NCBI GenBank assembly: GCA_027314595.1
Contig: DAHVAN010000135.1
Coordinates: forward strand, 1 to 32,826
Origin: Actinomycetota bacterium
GTDB lineage: Bacteria > Actinomycetota > Actinomycetes > Streptosporangiales > Streptosporangiaceae
DNA length: 32,826 nucleotides
Direction: 5' to 3'
Numbering within the stretch: the first letter of the stretch is position 1; every line of letters starts with the position of its first letter. Under the pieces are notes generated by a model that worked only from the letters and a program-made list of their open reading frames with translations, was not told where the DNA came from and did not search any database. Below are positions 7,047 to 15,725 of this stretch, piece by piece. A program made the position numbers and the translations under genes.

Positions 7047-8469
7047 TCAAGCTATATCTCGATGACGGAGCGTAGTCAGATCCATCGTTCCGAGCGCTAG
7101 CGCAATGAGGGAGAGGAACAGCAAGGGCTGAGCGGACACCGTGCCGCCCGGGAGCCGGGGAACATGAGTGAACGGAGAGATGTCAAGTAGCCAATGGGAA
7201 AGCTGGAGTGACTGGCCGAAAATGTTGATCGCTACCGCCAGTCCGAGCACGGTCCGCAGGGCGTAGCCGAGGCCGGTCGCGACTCCGGCGACCGCCAGCA
7301 GCACGGCCGTGCCGGCGACGGCCACCAGCATGTGGCTGAGCCCCCAGCGGATCCTGCCGGGAACGCCGGCCAGCACGGGGTCCGCCCGGCCCGCGGTCTC
7401 CTCGGCGTGCAGCCTGAGCACGGCCGATACCCCGAACGCCGCGGCGACCAGGCCGGCCAGCAGCATCAGCGCGGCGAGGTAGGCGTTGACGATCGCGGAC
7501 TGGCCGCCCAGGCGGGTGAACTCCTTCTCCAGCGCGCTGCTGGTGCCGAAAAGCTGGCCGATCCCTTTCGCCGCCGCGCCGCAGACCGCGAAGGTGAACG
7601 CGAAGCCGGCCGCCCAGGCGGCCAGCGACGTCCACTGCAGCCGCCAGGCGAGCGAGTGCGGGCCGCGCAGCGCCGCCGGCGCCCCGGGTCGGCCCGGCCG
7701 GTCCGGGAGCAGGCCGGCGCCGTGGTCCCGGAAGGCCGCGAACGCGAAGGCGGCCCAGGCGCCGGCCGCGAAAACCGCGAGCGGCAGTGCGAGCACCCAC
7801 CAGCGTTCCCCGGCGAACGGCCGCAGCGTCTCCGTCCAGCCGAGCGGAAGCGCCCAGGTGAGCCACGACGGCCCGCTGGCCCCGGCCGAGTCGCCGGCCG
7901 CGCGGGCCAGGAACGCCAGGCCGAGCACGGCGAACACGATGCCGCGCGCGGCCCGCGCCCCCGAGGTGAGCTGGGCGGCGACCGCGCTGATCCCGGTGAA
8001 GGCGAGCCCTGTGGTGCCGATCGCGAGCGCGAGCGCGGCCGAGCCCGCCGCCGGAAACCCGGCGAAGGGCAGCACCGCGCACAGCAGCGCCGTCAGCGCG
8101 GCGTTGGCGGTCACCGCGACAAGCAGCGCCGCGGCCAGCGGGGCCTGCCTGCCCACCCGGGCCGAGCCGATCAGCTCCAGGCGGCCGGCCTCCTCGTCGG
8201 CCCGCGTGTGCCTGATCACGATGAACGCCGTCATCGCGGTCGCGAACAGGGCGGCCCACACGCCGTAGCGCCAGGCGGTCAGCCCCCCCGACGTGCCGTT
8301 CAGCCGGCCGTAAAGGAACAGCAGCGCCGGGTTGTCGGTCTTGCCTGAGCCGTTCGGGCCGAGGAAGGCGTGCACCTCGCCGCCGCGGACGGTCAGGTCC
8401 AGGCCGTCGAGCGCCCTGGTCGGGCCGAAGCGCTTGCGCAGGCCGCTCGCCTCGATAGCGTTCGCCCAT
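7047..8469 (-). pseudogene. ABC exporter remnant: ATPase N terminus joined to permease by internal deletion
   Basis: The upstream part reads the start of a drug-exporter ABC ATPase ([20 protein letters not shown], then [12 protein letters not shown], the Walker A loop). Directly after the Walker A Thr it becomes [14 protein letters not shown], which is roughly residue 60 of the two-domain permease that normally follows such an ATPase in actinomycete antibiotic-exporter operons. The rest of the permease is intact with about ten hydrophobic segments, ending [12 protein letters not shown]...LRHRDIA. The ATPase remainder (Q loop, signature, Walker B) and the permease's first helix are missing. 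The junction keeps the frame. The 5' end is also faulty: ATG at 8469 is one base out of frame with IEASG, and the correct frame has only TGA upstream. A protein of about 442 residues could start at GTG 8375, but it could not hydrolyse ATP. The divergent regulator at 8434 would have controlled it. Confidence 0.8.
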
Positions 8470-8934
8470 GATCACGACAGCGATCCGCTGCTCCAGTACG
8501 TCGAGCGGTTCGCGACCGTCCTGATAGCGGCGGGATTCCCGGCCATGCCCGCGCGCGTCTTCGTCGCGTTCCTGATCTCCGATTCGGACCGGCTCACCGC
8601 CGCGGACCTGGCCGGGATGCTGCGGATCAGCCCCGCCGCGGTCTCCGGCGCGGTGCGCTACCTGACCGGGATCGGACTGGTGCACAAGGAGCTGGTGCCC
8701 GGTTCCCGCCGGGACTACTACCGAATGCCGGCGGGTGTGTGGACCGAGGTGATGCGGCTGCAGAGCCATGTGCTCGCCCGCTGGGCCGGCCTGCTGAAGG
8801 AGGGCGTGGGCCTCGTCGGCGCCGGCACGCCGGCCGGCGGCCGGCTGACCGAGCACACCGCCTTCTTCGAGTTCCTGACCACCGAGATGGCGGGCATTCT
8901 CGACCGCTGGGACGCGGTCAGCCAGCAGCGATAA
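8434..8934 (+). CDS. MarR/GbsR-like winged-helix transcriptional regulator
   Basis: About 166 residues. The intact region begins [19 protein letters not shown] and has a winged helix at about residues 54-83 ([20 protein letters not shown]), then a wing with the motif [10 protein letters not shown] and a C-terminal dimer helix. This matches small MarR-superfamily regulators that sit divergently beside two-gene ABC drug exporters in actinomycetes, where they usually repress the exporter. The start is uncertain. No ATG or GTG is in frame near the expected N terminus, and TTG at 8434 is the closest upstream start but has no good ribosome site and lies within the exporter remnant. The real start codon may have been lost with the exporter's own 5' damage. 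The body of the protein looks undamaged, so it may persist as an orphan regulator. Confidence 0.7.
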   Translation: MRRPLASIAFAHDHDSDPLLQYVERFATVLIAAGFPAMPARVFVAFLISDSDRLTAADLAGMLRISPAAVSGAVRYLTGIGLVHKELVPGSRRDYYRMPAGVWTEVMRLQSHVLARWAGLLKEGVGLVGAGTPAGGRLTEHTAFFEFLTTEMAGILDRWDAVSQQR

Positions 8935-8941
8935 CGTCGCA

Positions 8942-8971
8942 CTGACGCCCCGCGGTCCTGGCATATAGCCT
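8942..8971 (+). promoter_or_regulatory. Promoter for a probable leaderless transcript
   Basis: A -35-like CTGACG (8942-8947) and a -10 TAGCCT (8966-8971) are 18 bases apart. The ATG of the next gene begins six bases after the -10 box, so transcription would start at or next to the start codon. This explains the absence of a ribosome site. Confidence 0.45.
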
Positions 8972-8977
8972 CTTGTC

Positions 8978-9520
8978 ATGAGATATCTGGTTAAGGAGCG
9001 GATCTTCTCCATCGCGACCGACTTCTGGATCGAGGACGAGGCCGGGAACCGGGTCTTCTTCGTTGACGGCCGGGCGCTGAGCCTGCGGGAGACATTCGAG
9101 CTGAAGGACGCCTCGGGCAACCTGCTCACGCTCATCCGCAAGAAGCTGTTCGCCATGCGCGACACCATGGAAATCGAAGACGGCCGCGAGGTCATCGCCA
9201 GGGTACGGCCGGCGTTCTTCTCACCGCTGAAGCACCGCTACGAGATCGACCTCGCCGGCGGCGAGCGGCTGGAGGCACTCGGGAACTTCGCGGACAAGGA
9301 CTGGGAGCTGACCGACGGCAACGGCCGGGTGGCCGGGCGGATCTCCCGCAAGTGGTTCCGGGTACGGGACGCCTACGGGGTCGAGGTGGCGCCGGGCGCG
9401 GACGACGCGCTGATCATCTCGATCGCGGTGTGCATCGACCGGATCCACGAGGACGAGGTCCGCAAGAACCACGAGCATCCTGGCACGGGCGGCGGCTTCG
9501 GCGGCTTCGGCGGCCTGTAG
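8978..9520 (+). CDS. LURP-one-related family protein
   Basis: 180 residues. The sequence follows the LURP-one-related (tubby-like) fold: short beta strands with repeated polar turns, such as MRYLVKERIFSIATDFWIED, FFVDGRALSLRETFELKD and TLIRKKLFAMRDTMEI, ending with RISRKWFRVRDAYGVEV. The family is widespread in bacteria and plants, with no firmly established molecular role in bacteria; membrane or lipid association is suspected from the tubby relationship. The last residues are a Gly/Phe tail (GGGFGGFGGL). There is no signal peptide, so it should be cytoplasmic. No Shine-Dalgarno sequence precedes the ATG and a -10 box lies close by, suggesting leaderless translation. It is separated from its convergent neighbour by 13 bases. 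Confidence 0.88.
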   Translation: MRYLVKERIFSIATDFWIEDEAGNRVFFVDGRALSLRETFELKDASGNLLTLIRKKLFAMRDTMEIEDGREVIARVRPAFFSPLKHRYEIDLAGGERLEALGNFADKDWELTDGNGRVAGRISRKWFRVRDAYGVEVAPGADDALIISIAVCIDRIHEDEVRKNHEHPGTGGGFGGFGGL

Positions 9521-9533
9521 GACGGCGGCGCGG

Positions 9534-10211
9534 CTACTGCCGTCGCTTCAGTTCCTTCAGTTCCGCCACGACCGGCAGCCACTGCTTCCACGCCTCGTGC
9601 GGATCGTAGTGCCCCCGGTAGACGGCGACCTTGGCGAACCGGGCGTCGCCGACCAGTCGGATCACCGGTCCGTCGGCGTCGGCAGAGTCCCGGCGGCCGT
9701 AGACGGCCCGCTTGGCGAACAGCGCCCCGCCCTCGTCGATCACCTGCGCCCCCTGCGGGACGGTAATGATCAGCTTCCCGCAGAAGGCGTTGATCTCCAG
9801 CGTGATCTCGCGGCCGGGCAGCACCGCGTCGGCCAGGTTGACGATCAGCGCCCCGAACCGCGCGGTCAGCCGGGTGCGCCGTCCCGCCACCCAACGCCCG
9901 GAGCGGATCACCTTGCTGAAGCGGGCGGCGACCTCGCTGCGGTCCGCTGCCCGTGGGCCCGTGTTCGTGGCATCGGCCGGCAGGTCCGCGGTGAGCGGCG
10001 CGAGGTCACCGAGGGTCTTCGCGGCGTACACCGCGTCCAGGCGCTCGGCGTACTCGGTCGTGGTCAGCCGGCCTGCGGCCATCGCGCTGCCAAGCACGGC
10101 CGCCGCGCTGTCCCTGTCTGCGTCCGAGGCGCGCATTTCGGGGCGGCCGTCCCCGCGGGCTTGCGAGTTATCGGACGCACGCTCATGGCTGGTGTCGGTC
10201 ACGGCTCTCAT
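9534..10211 (-). CDS. DUF1707 (SHOCT-like) protein with LiaF-like C-terminal domain
   Basis: 225 residues. Residues about 25-78 are a DUF1707 domain (MRASDADRDSAAAVLGSAMA, then GRLTTTEYAERLDAVYAAKT), a short helical domain common in actinomycetes. After a linker, residues about 90-200 resemble the beta-helical LiaF/DUF2154-type C-terminal domain (LTARFGALIVNLADAVLPG, then KLIITVPQGAQVIDEGG). No membrane helix is seen, so it is probably cytoplasmic or peripheral. Proteins of this type are linked to envelope-stress sensing, but no partner kinase lies nearby. The start is taken at ATG 10211; GTG at 10202 is an alternative. Confidence 0.88.
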   Translation of the reverse strand: MRAVTDTSHERASDNSQARGDGRPEMRASDADRDSAAAVLGSAMAAGRLTTTEYAERLDAVYAAKTLGDLAPLTADLPADATNTGPRAADRSEVAARFSKVIRSGRWVAGRRTRLTARFGALIVNLADAVLPGREITLEINAFCGKLIITVPQGAQVIDEGGALFAKRAVYGRRDSADADGPVIRLVGDARFAKVAVYRGHYDPHEAWKQWLPVVAELKELKRRQ

Positions 10212-10249
10212 CGTAACGGGCGATGGACCGGAACGCGATATGTCGTGTC

Positions 10250-10267
10250 AAAAAAGGCCGTCCCGGC
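10250..10267 (-). terminator. Short hairpin with T run, end of the GH3-GH42 operon
   Basis: On the minus strand a 4-bp GCCG/CGGC stem with a 3-base loop is followed by C and six T residues, about 105 bases past the GH42 stop. The stem is short, so this could be a weak terminator. It also lies in the upstream region of the DUF1707 gene. Confidence 0.4.
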
Positions 10268-10370
10268 ATGGGTTGGGATGCATCGCGCCGCCCGCGCGCC
10301 CTCCATCCCGCCACAAGAGCCCCGCGCGGTCGTCTGCGTCTCGGCCCGCGCCCTGGTCCGCCGGCGGCGC

Positions 10371-12428
10371 CTAGGTCGCCGGCGGCGCGGCGGGGTATTC
10401 GAGGACGGCGACGGCCAGTGGCGGCAGGGTGAGCGGGCCGGAGACGGGCGTGGCGGTGATCAGGTCCGTCCCGCCCGGCTCGACGCCGATGACCGCGGAG
10501 TCGGTGGCGGAATGGTTCAGCAGGAACAGGTACTCGGCGCAATCGTTCGCCCGGCGGGTGGCCTCCACGAACTCAGGCACTTCAGGTGCCCCGGGCATCC
10601 CGGCCCCGGCTATCACCGGGCGGGCTCCCGCCGCGGTGGCCGCGCCGAGCAGGGTGGCGGCCAGGCCCGGCCGGTCCAGCCGCGTTCCGATGTAGACAAC
10701 GCGGCCCGCGCCCATCGTGTTGGACAGGACCGCCGGGCGCCCCGCGAAATCCCCGCCGGCGTAACTGGCCATGACGGTGGCCGACTCCGGGTGGATGCTC
10801 TCCTGCCACCAGTCGGCGGTGCATGTGGTGCCGTCGGCGAAGCTGACCGCGAATTCCTCCCCGTCCCGCGCCGGCCAGTACTCGTCGATGTACGCGCCGA
10901 TGAGGCCGCGGAAGGCGCCCGGATAGGCGGGCTGGCGCACCTGGTTGTTCTCGTCGACGACACCCGAGAAGAACGAGCACACCAGGGTGCCGCCGCCTGC
11001 CGCGAAGTCCTCGAGCGCCCGGACGAAGCGGTCGCCGACAAGGTAGGCGTTCGGCAGGACCACCATCCGGTAGCGGCTGAGGGCGGATCGGGAGCAGATC
11101 AGGTCGATCGCGTGATGGGCGTGGAAAAGCGGCCGGTAGTGCTCGGTGACCAGCGCCGGGTAGTCGAAATCGTTGCGTGGCAGGCCGTGTGTCTGCGTCA
11201 GCCCCCACCAGGCGTCCCAGTCGAAGAACAGCGCGATCTCGGCGTTCGTGCCGGAGCCTGCCGCCGCGGCGATCCGCGGCAGTTCGCCGCCCAGCGCGGC
11301 GACCTCCTTCCAGGTGCGCGCGCCGGTTCCGGAATGCGGCAGCATCGCCGAGTGGAACCGCTCGTGCCCGCCGCGGCTTGCCCGCCACTGGAAGAACAGC
11401 ACGCTGTCGGCCCCGTGCGCGATGGCCTGGTAGGAGCCGAGCCGCATCCGGCCCGGGCTCTTGGGGATGTTGACCTTCCACTGCGAGACGGCGCTCGCCG
11501 CCTGCTCCATGAGGATCCACGGCTGCGCGCGCAGCGAGCGCATCAGGTCAAAGTTGAGCGCGGCGGCAACGTGAGAGTCGTCCTGGCCCGGGTCGGGGTA
11601 GATGTCAAGCGCGACCGCGTCCTCCGCACGCGCCCAGCGCCAGTAGTCGGCCCGTTGGTAGAAGCGCATGAAGTTGGTGAGGACCGGTATGTCGTCGCGG
11701 CAGGCGCGGACGATGTCACGCTCGGCCGTGAAGCATTCAAGCAGCGCGTCGGAGGTGAACCGGGTGAAGTCCAGCCTGCGCGCGGGGTTCGACCACGACC
11801 TCGGCAGCTCAGGCGGGCAGACCTGGTCCCAGGACGTGTAGCGCTGGCTCCAGAATCGCGTGTACCACGCGTCGTTCAGGGTGTCCAGGTCGCCGTACTT
11901 GCGACGCAGCCAGGCCCGGAACGCGCTGGCGCTGCCCGGCGTGTACGCCACGGGGCCGTACTCGTTGCCGATATGCCACATGGCCAGTGCCGGATGGCGC
12001 GAGTACCGTTCCGCCAGGGCGCGGGTGATCGCGGCGGCGTGCCCGCGGTAGACCGCGGACGTGGGGTCGAAATGCAGCCGGCTGCCGAAGCCGAAGACGT
12101 GGCCGTCGTCCGTGACAGGGAGCGTCTGCGGATGCTCATGAGCTAGCCAGGCCGGCGGGGCCGCGGTGGGCGTGGCCAGGTCCACGCTGATCCCGTTCGC
12201 GTGCAGCAGGTCCATCGCCTCGTCGAGCCAGCCGAAGGTGAACCTGCCCGGCTCGGGCTCGAGCGACGCCCACGCGAACACGCCGAGGGTGACCAGGTTG
12301 ACCCCGGCCTGGCGCATCAGCTTGACGTCTTCATCCCAGACGCCGCGGTCCCACTGCTCGGGGTTGTAGTCGCCGCCGAACGCGAATCCGCCGATCCGCG
12401 CGCGAAAGGCGTCCATCCGCGGGCTCAT
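10371..12428 (-). CDS. GH42 beta-galactosidase / alpha-L-arabinopyranosidase family enzyme
   Basis: 685 residues, full length for GH42. The TIM barrel begins FAFGGDYNPEQWDRGVWDED. The acid/base glutamate is Glu156 in WHIGNEYG and the nucleophile is Glu308 in WILMEQAAS. A trimerisation-type domain follows, then a small C-terminal beta domain (about 640-685). There is no signal peptide, so it acts on imported sugars. GH42 enzymes hydrolyse terminal beta-galactosides, and some prefer alpha-L-arabinopyranosides. In this operon a role in removing galactosyl or arabinopyranosyl decorations from xylo-oligosaccharides is reasonable but is inference. The ATG overlaps the TGA of the DUF624 gene (ATGA). 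A longer frame to 12791 exists, but homology starts only after 12428. It is last in its operon. Confidence 0.92.
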   Translation of the reverse strand: MSPRMDAFRARIGGFAFGGDYNPEQWDRGVWDEDVKLMRQAGVNLVTLGVFAWASLEPEPGRFTFGWLDEAMDLLHANGISVDLATPTAAPPAWLAHEHPQTLPVTDDGHVFGFGSRLHFDPTSAVYRGHAAAITRALAERYSRHPALAMWHIGNEYGPVAYTPGSASAFRAWLRRKYGDLDTLNDAWYTRFWSQRYTSWDQVCPPELPRSWSNPARRLDFTRFTSDALLECFTAERDIVRACRDDIPVLTNFMRFYQRADYWRWARAEDAVALDIYPDPGQDDSHVAAALNFDLMRSLRAQPWILMEQAASAVSQWKVNIPKSPGRMRLGSYQAIAHGADSVLFFQWRASRGGHERFHSAMLPHSGTGARTWKEVAALGGELPRIAAAAGSGTNAEIALFFDWDAWWGLTQTHGLPRNDFDYPALVTEHYRPLFHAHHAIDLICSRSALSRYRMVVLPNAYLVGDRFVRALEDFAAGGGTLVCSFFSGVVDENNQVRQPAYPGAFRGLIGAYIDEYWPARDGEEFAVSFADGTTCTADWWQESIHPESATVMASYAGGDFAGRPAVLSNTMGAGRVVYIGTRLDRPGLAATLLGAATAAGARPVIAGAGMPGAPEVPEFVEATRRANDCAEYLFLLNHSATDSAVIGVEPGGTDLITATPVSGPLTLPPLAVAVLEYPAAPPAT

Positions 12429-13111
12429 GCCGTGAAGCCGGTCCGGACCTGTTCGATCATCACACGGCAATTGTGCAGCAGGATCACGCCGAGCACCGGG
12501 GCGAGCAGGGCCGGCACCGCCTCGGTCGCCACGACGGTCACGCCTGCGGTCCCGAGCAGCAGGCTCACGTTGGCCAGCGTCACCGTGGGCGTGCGGACGA
12601 GGAAGTACGCGGCCAGCCTGGCGACGTCGACGGCGCGGAAGGCGAACAGCGAGGTGATGACCATCGCGTTGGTGAGCCACAGCGTCGCGCACGCCGCGAT
12701 GACCACGAGCAGCGCGACCCACCAGGCGGGGATGCCCGCGCCGCCGCGGTGCGCGACCGTCATCGCCACCATGGTGACCAGGGCCAGCCACGGCAGGAAG
12801 ACCGCAAGCGCGCCGCGGGCGTTGAGCCGGTATCCCCGCCAGAACGCGACCGCCGGGTGCAGGTCGGCCAGGTCCAGCCGGCGCCGGTGCAGCGCGTACA
12901 GCGACGCGGACAGCGCGGGGCCGGCCGGCACCAGGCAGGCCGCCGCCAGGGGCAGGTTGCTCGCGTCGCGGTGCAGCGTCAGCAGTGCCACCAGTCCCGG
13001 GGCGGTGGCGAGCAGCAGGCCGGACTCCACCACGAGCAGGGTGTAGACCAGTGCCGCGGACCGGGCCAGCGGTCCAACGCCGAACTGGCCCGGTGCCGTG
13101 CGCAGGCTCAT
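12425..13111 (-). CDS. DUF624 (YesL-like) integral membrane protein
   Basis: 228 residues from the ATG one base after the binding-protein stop. About five hydrophobic segments are visible (such as LLVVESGLLLATAPGLVALL and GALAVFLPWLALVTMVAMTV). The pattern is that of the DUF624/YesL family, which is regularly found among CUT1-type sugar importers and intracellular glycosidases, including the Bacillus rhamnogalacturonan (yes) cluster. Its molecular role is not established; accessory function for the importer is the common guess. It sits between the solute-binding protein and GH42 with touching genes on both sides, so its amount is probably fixed by translational coupling. Confidence 0.88.
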   Translation of the reverse strand: MSLRTAPGQFGVGPLARSAALVYTLLVVESGLLLATAPGLVALLTLHRDASNLPLAAACLVPAGPALSASLYALHRRRLDLADLHPAVAFWRGYRLNARGALAVFLPWLALVTMVAMTVAHRGGAGIPAWWVALLVVIAACATLWLTNAMVITSLFAFRAVDVARLAAYFLVRTPTVTLANVSLLLGTAGVTVVATEAVPALLAPVLGVILLHNCRVMIEQVRTGFTA

Positions 13112-13112
13112 G

Positions 13113-14774
13113 TCAGCCGAACTTCTTCGCATACGCGTCGTAGGCGCTCTGGACAGTGGAGACGAGCTGCCCCTGGTTCTTCGCGTTGAGCTCGCCCACG
13201 TAGGCGTCCCACTGCGACAGCGGACGCTTGTTCAGGATGAACTGGAGCGTCTGCTGCTGTACGTAGCCCATCAGCGTCGTCCCCCACAGCGTCACCTGCT
13301 GCTCCGCCTGAGAGGACAGCGGGGCCGGCGGCGGCAGCGGCATGATCCTGCGGGCGTCCATCACCCGCTGGAACAGCAGTTCCTCGGGGGTGAACTGGGT
13401 GTCGAGCAGCGCGGTCGATCCGCCATAGGCGAAGACCCCGTTGAAGAACCCGAAGGTCACCTGCAGGTTCTCATGGGCCGAGGGGTTGATGCCCGCGAAG
13501 GTGACGTCCGGCGCGAGACGGAACGTGCCGTTCGTGACGCTGCCGTCGTAGGTGACGCCCTCGACGCCCCACTTGCAGAACAGCTCGCCCGCGTCGGAGT
13601 ACCACAGCCAGTCGATGAACTGCATCAGCGCGGTGAAGTTGGGGCTGTTCAGCGCCTTGGACGAGACCATGAGGCCGTTCTCGAGCCGGCTGGCGCCGTT
13701 CTCGGCGATCACCGGGCCCAGGGGACCGATCGGCACCGGGATCTTCGCCACGGTCGCGCCGGGGATCTTCAGGCCGTCGCGGAGGTCGTTGATCAGGGTT
13801 TGCGCGTTCGTGCTGATGACGAACGACTTGCCCGTCACGAACTTCTGGATCGCGGTGGTGTCCGCCTGGGTGAAGCTCTCCGGGTCGATGAGCCCCTGGC
13901 CGTACATCGTGTTGAGGAACTGGAGCATCGCCTTGTACTGGGGCATCGCGCCGGTGGCCACCCACTGCCTGGAGCTGGCGTCCCAGTACGCGCCCTGATT
14001 CGGGGACTGGTATCCCCAGCCGGCGGCCGTGCCGTACGCCATGGCCAGGATGTTGAGCAGGCTGCCGCCGGGCGTGGGCTGGTTCCACCGGTCCGACAGC
14101 GGATAGGAGGCCGGGTAGGCCCTCTTCATCGTCATCATCATGTTCTGGACGTCGGTCCAGGTCTGCGGCGTGGGAATGCTCAGCTTGGCCAGGATGTCGG
14201 TGCGCACGGCCAGCGTGTAGTCCGTCCATACGCCCTGGTGCAGCCCGGGCAGCAGGTAGTACTTGCCGTCCGCCTGCCTGAGCTGGTCGAGGTCGCCCTG
14301 GAGGTTCCACATGGCGACCTTGTTCTGGAAGTTCGGCATCAGGTGGACGTAGTCGCTGACGGGGAGGATCGCGCCGCCTGCGACGTACTCGTCCTCTTCT
14401 CCCGGGTAGGTCTTGGGGATGATCATCGGCGCGTCGCCGGCGTTGATCAGCACGCTGCGCTTGGTGTTGTAGTCGGCGTAGGGGACCGCCGTCGAGTTGA
14501 AGCTGACGTTGGTCATGTTCCTCAGGTCGGTGAAGAACGGCCATTTCGCGTTGTACGGGTAGGCCGGGTTGCTGAGCATCAGGATGGAGAAGGTCAGCGG
14601 CTCGGTGGCCTTGAACTGGGTGCCGACGCCGTAGTTTTTCATGTATCCGGTCTGGCCCGAGGAGGGCTGGCCGCTGTTCGAGCCGCCGCCGCCGCAGCCG
14701 GCGATGGCGAGTGCGGCCGCGCCCGCGCCGGCGCCGGCGCCGGCGAGGAACTGGCGTCTTGATGACTGGTACAT
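13113..14774 (-). CDS. LplA-type extracellular sugar-binding lipoprotein
   Basis: 553 residues from ATG with GAAGGAG seven bases upstream. The N terminus has a twin-arginine motif (SSRRQFLAG) and a lipobox ending in Cys27 (LAIAGC), so it is probably exported by Tat and anchored as a lipoprotein. The mature part is a large family-1 binding protein (SKYYLL-like ADGKYYLLPG, WTDYTLAVRTDIL, TWTDVQNMMMTMK). The size and layout match the LplA group, which is longer than typical CUT1 binding proteins and includes the aldouronate-binding protein of the Paenibacillus xylan cluster. It should capture an oligosaccharide and deliver it to the two permeases encoded just upstream. The ligand is inferred from neighbours as (methyl)glucurono-xylo-oligosaccharide. 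It starts 30 bases after the preceding permease stop. Confidence 0.9.
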   Translation of the reverse strand: MYQSSRRQFLAGAGAGAGAAALAIAGCGGGGSNSGQPSSGQTGYMKNYGVGTQFKATEPLTFSILMLSNPAYPYNAKWPFFTDLRNMTNVSFNSTAVPYADYNTKRSVLINAGDAPMIIPKTYPGEEDEYVAGGAILPVSDYVHLMPNFQNKVAMWNLQGDLDQLRQADGKYYLLPGLHQGVWTDYTLAVRTDILAKLSIPTPQTWTDVQNMMMTMKRAYPASYPLSDRWNQPTPGGSLLNILAMAYGTAAGWGYQSPNQGAYWDASSRQWVATGAMPQYKAMLQFLNTMYGQGLIDPESFTQADTTAIQKFVTGKSFVISTNAQTLINDLRDGLKIPGATVAKIPVPIGPLGPVIAENGASRLENGLMVSSKALNSPNFTALMQFIDWLWYSDAGELFCKWGVEGVTYDGSVTNGTFRLAPDVTFAGINPSAHENLQVTFGFFNGVFAYGGSTALLDTQFTPEELLFQRVMDARRIMPLPPPAPLSSQAEQQVTLWGTTLMGYVQQQTLQFILNKRPLSQWDAYVGELNAKNQGQLVSTVQSAYDAYAKKFG

Positions 14775-14804
14775 AACGGGACTCCTTCCGGCAGGGGTTG
14801 CCTG

Positions 14805-15725
14805 CTATCCCTTGACGGCGCCGAGCATGACGCCGGAGACGAAATAGCGCTGGATGAAGGGGTAGACGGACAAGATGGGGACGGCCACGAGCACGACCGT
14901 CACCGCCTGGATGTTGGCGGCGATCTGCACCTGCGTGAAGTTGTTCATCTGCTCGTTGCCGAGGCTGGTCGCGCCCGCGATGAGATTGCGCAGGTAGACG
15001 CTGACAGGGAACAGGTTCTGGTTGTCCATGTACAGGAACGCGGAGAACCAGGAGTTCCAGAAGGTGACCGCGTAGAACAGCACCATCGTGGCGATCACGG
15101 CCTTGGACAGCGGGAGCACGATGCGCAGCAGGATGCGGTAGGTGCCCATGCCGTCCACGGCCGCCGCCTCTTCGAGCTCGGATGGCATGTTCTCGAAGAA
15201 GGATTTCATCACGAGGAGGTTGAAGATGTTGATCGCGTTGGGCAGCGCGATGGCCCACACCGTGTCACGCAGGTGCAGGCTGCTGACCAGCACGTAGTTG
15301 GGGATGATGCCGCCGTTGAAGAACATGGTGAAGACCGCGATCCCGATCAGGACCTTGCGGCCCCGCAGGTGCTTCTTGGACAGCACGTACGCGTAGCAGG
15401 TGGTCAGCACCATCGAGACGATGGTCGGGACCACCGTGTAGACGATGGTGTTGCGGTAGCTGAGCCAGAAAAGCGGATCGGACAGCACGTGCCTATAGGT
15501 GGTGACGTTGAACCCGCGGGGCCACAGGTTGACCTGCCCGGCCTCGATGTACTGTTCGCCGCTGAAGGAACGGGCCAGGATGTTGAGGAACGGGTACACC
15601 ACCGCCACCACGACCACGCAGATGACGAGCCCGTTGATGACCTGGAACACCCGGTAGCCGCGGGTGGGCCGGGGCCAGCGCCTGGCTCGCCCGGCTTGCG
15701 TTACGCGCGCGATCGTGGTTACCAC
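14805..15725 (-). CDS. CUT1 ABC importer permease, YtcP/MalG-type
   Basis: 306 residues from GTG (15725), overlapping the previous permease by seven bases. Six membrane helices are expected; the first is GLVICVVVVAVVYPFLNIL. The ATPase-contact EAA loop is clear (EEAAAVDGMGTYRILLRIVL). The C terminus IQRYFVSGVMLGAVKG is typical of MalG-like subunits. It pairs with the LplB-like permease to form the channel for the sugar caught by the binding protein. The subgroup is the one called YtcP in Bacillus and Paenibacillus. No nucleotide-binding subunit is encoded in this operon, so a shared MsiK/MsmX-like ATPase from elsewhere is expected. Confidence 0.92.
   Translation of the reverse strand: MVTTIARVTQAGRARRWPRPTRGYRVFQVINGLVICVVVVAVVYPFLNILARSFSGEQYIEAGQVNLWPRGFNVTTYRHVLSDPLFWLSYRNTIVYTVVPTIVSMVLTTCYAYVLSKKHLRGRKVLIGIAVFTMFFNGGIIPNYVLVSSLHLRDTVWAIALPNAINIFNLLVMKSFFENMPSELEEAAAVDGMGTYRILLRIVLPLSKAVIATMVLFYAVTFWNSWFSAFLYMDNQNLFPVSVYLRNLIAGATSLGNEQMNNFTQVQIAANIQAVTVVLVAVPILSVYPFIQRYFVSGVMLGAVKG

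Noticed and set aside
7183-9195. 670-codon minus-strand open frame through the exporter and regulator
   Set aside because: It runs in a different frame from the recognisable permease and opposite the regulator and LURP-one genes; no family features.
9597-12146. Very long plus-strand open frame across the DUF1707 and GH42 genes
   Set aside because: It is antisense to two clear family members, is rich in Arg/Gly/Ala/Pro, and shows no motif of its own; typical of high-GC coding DNA.
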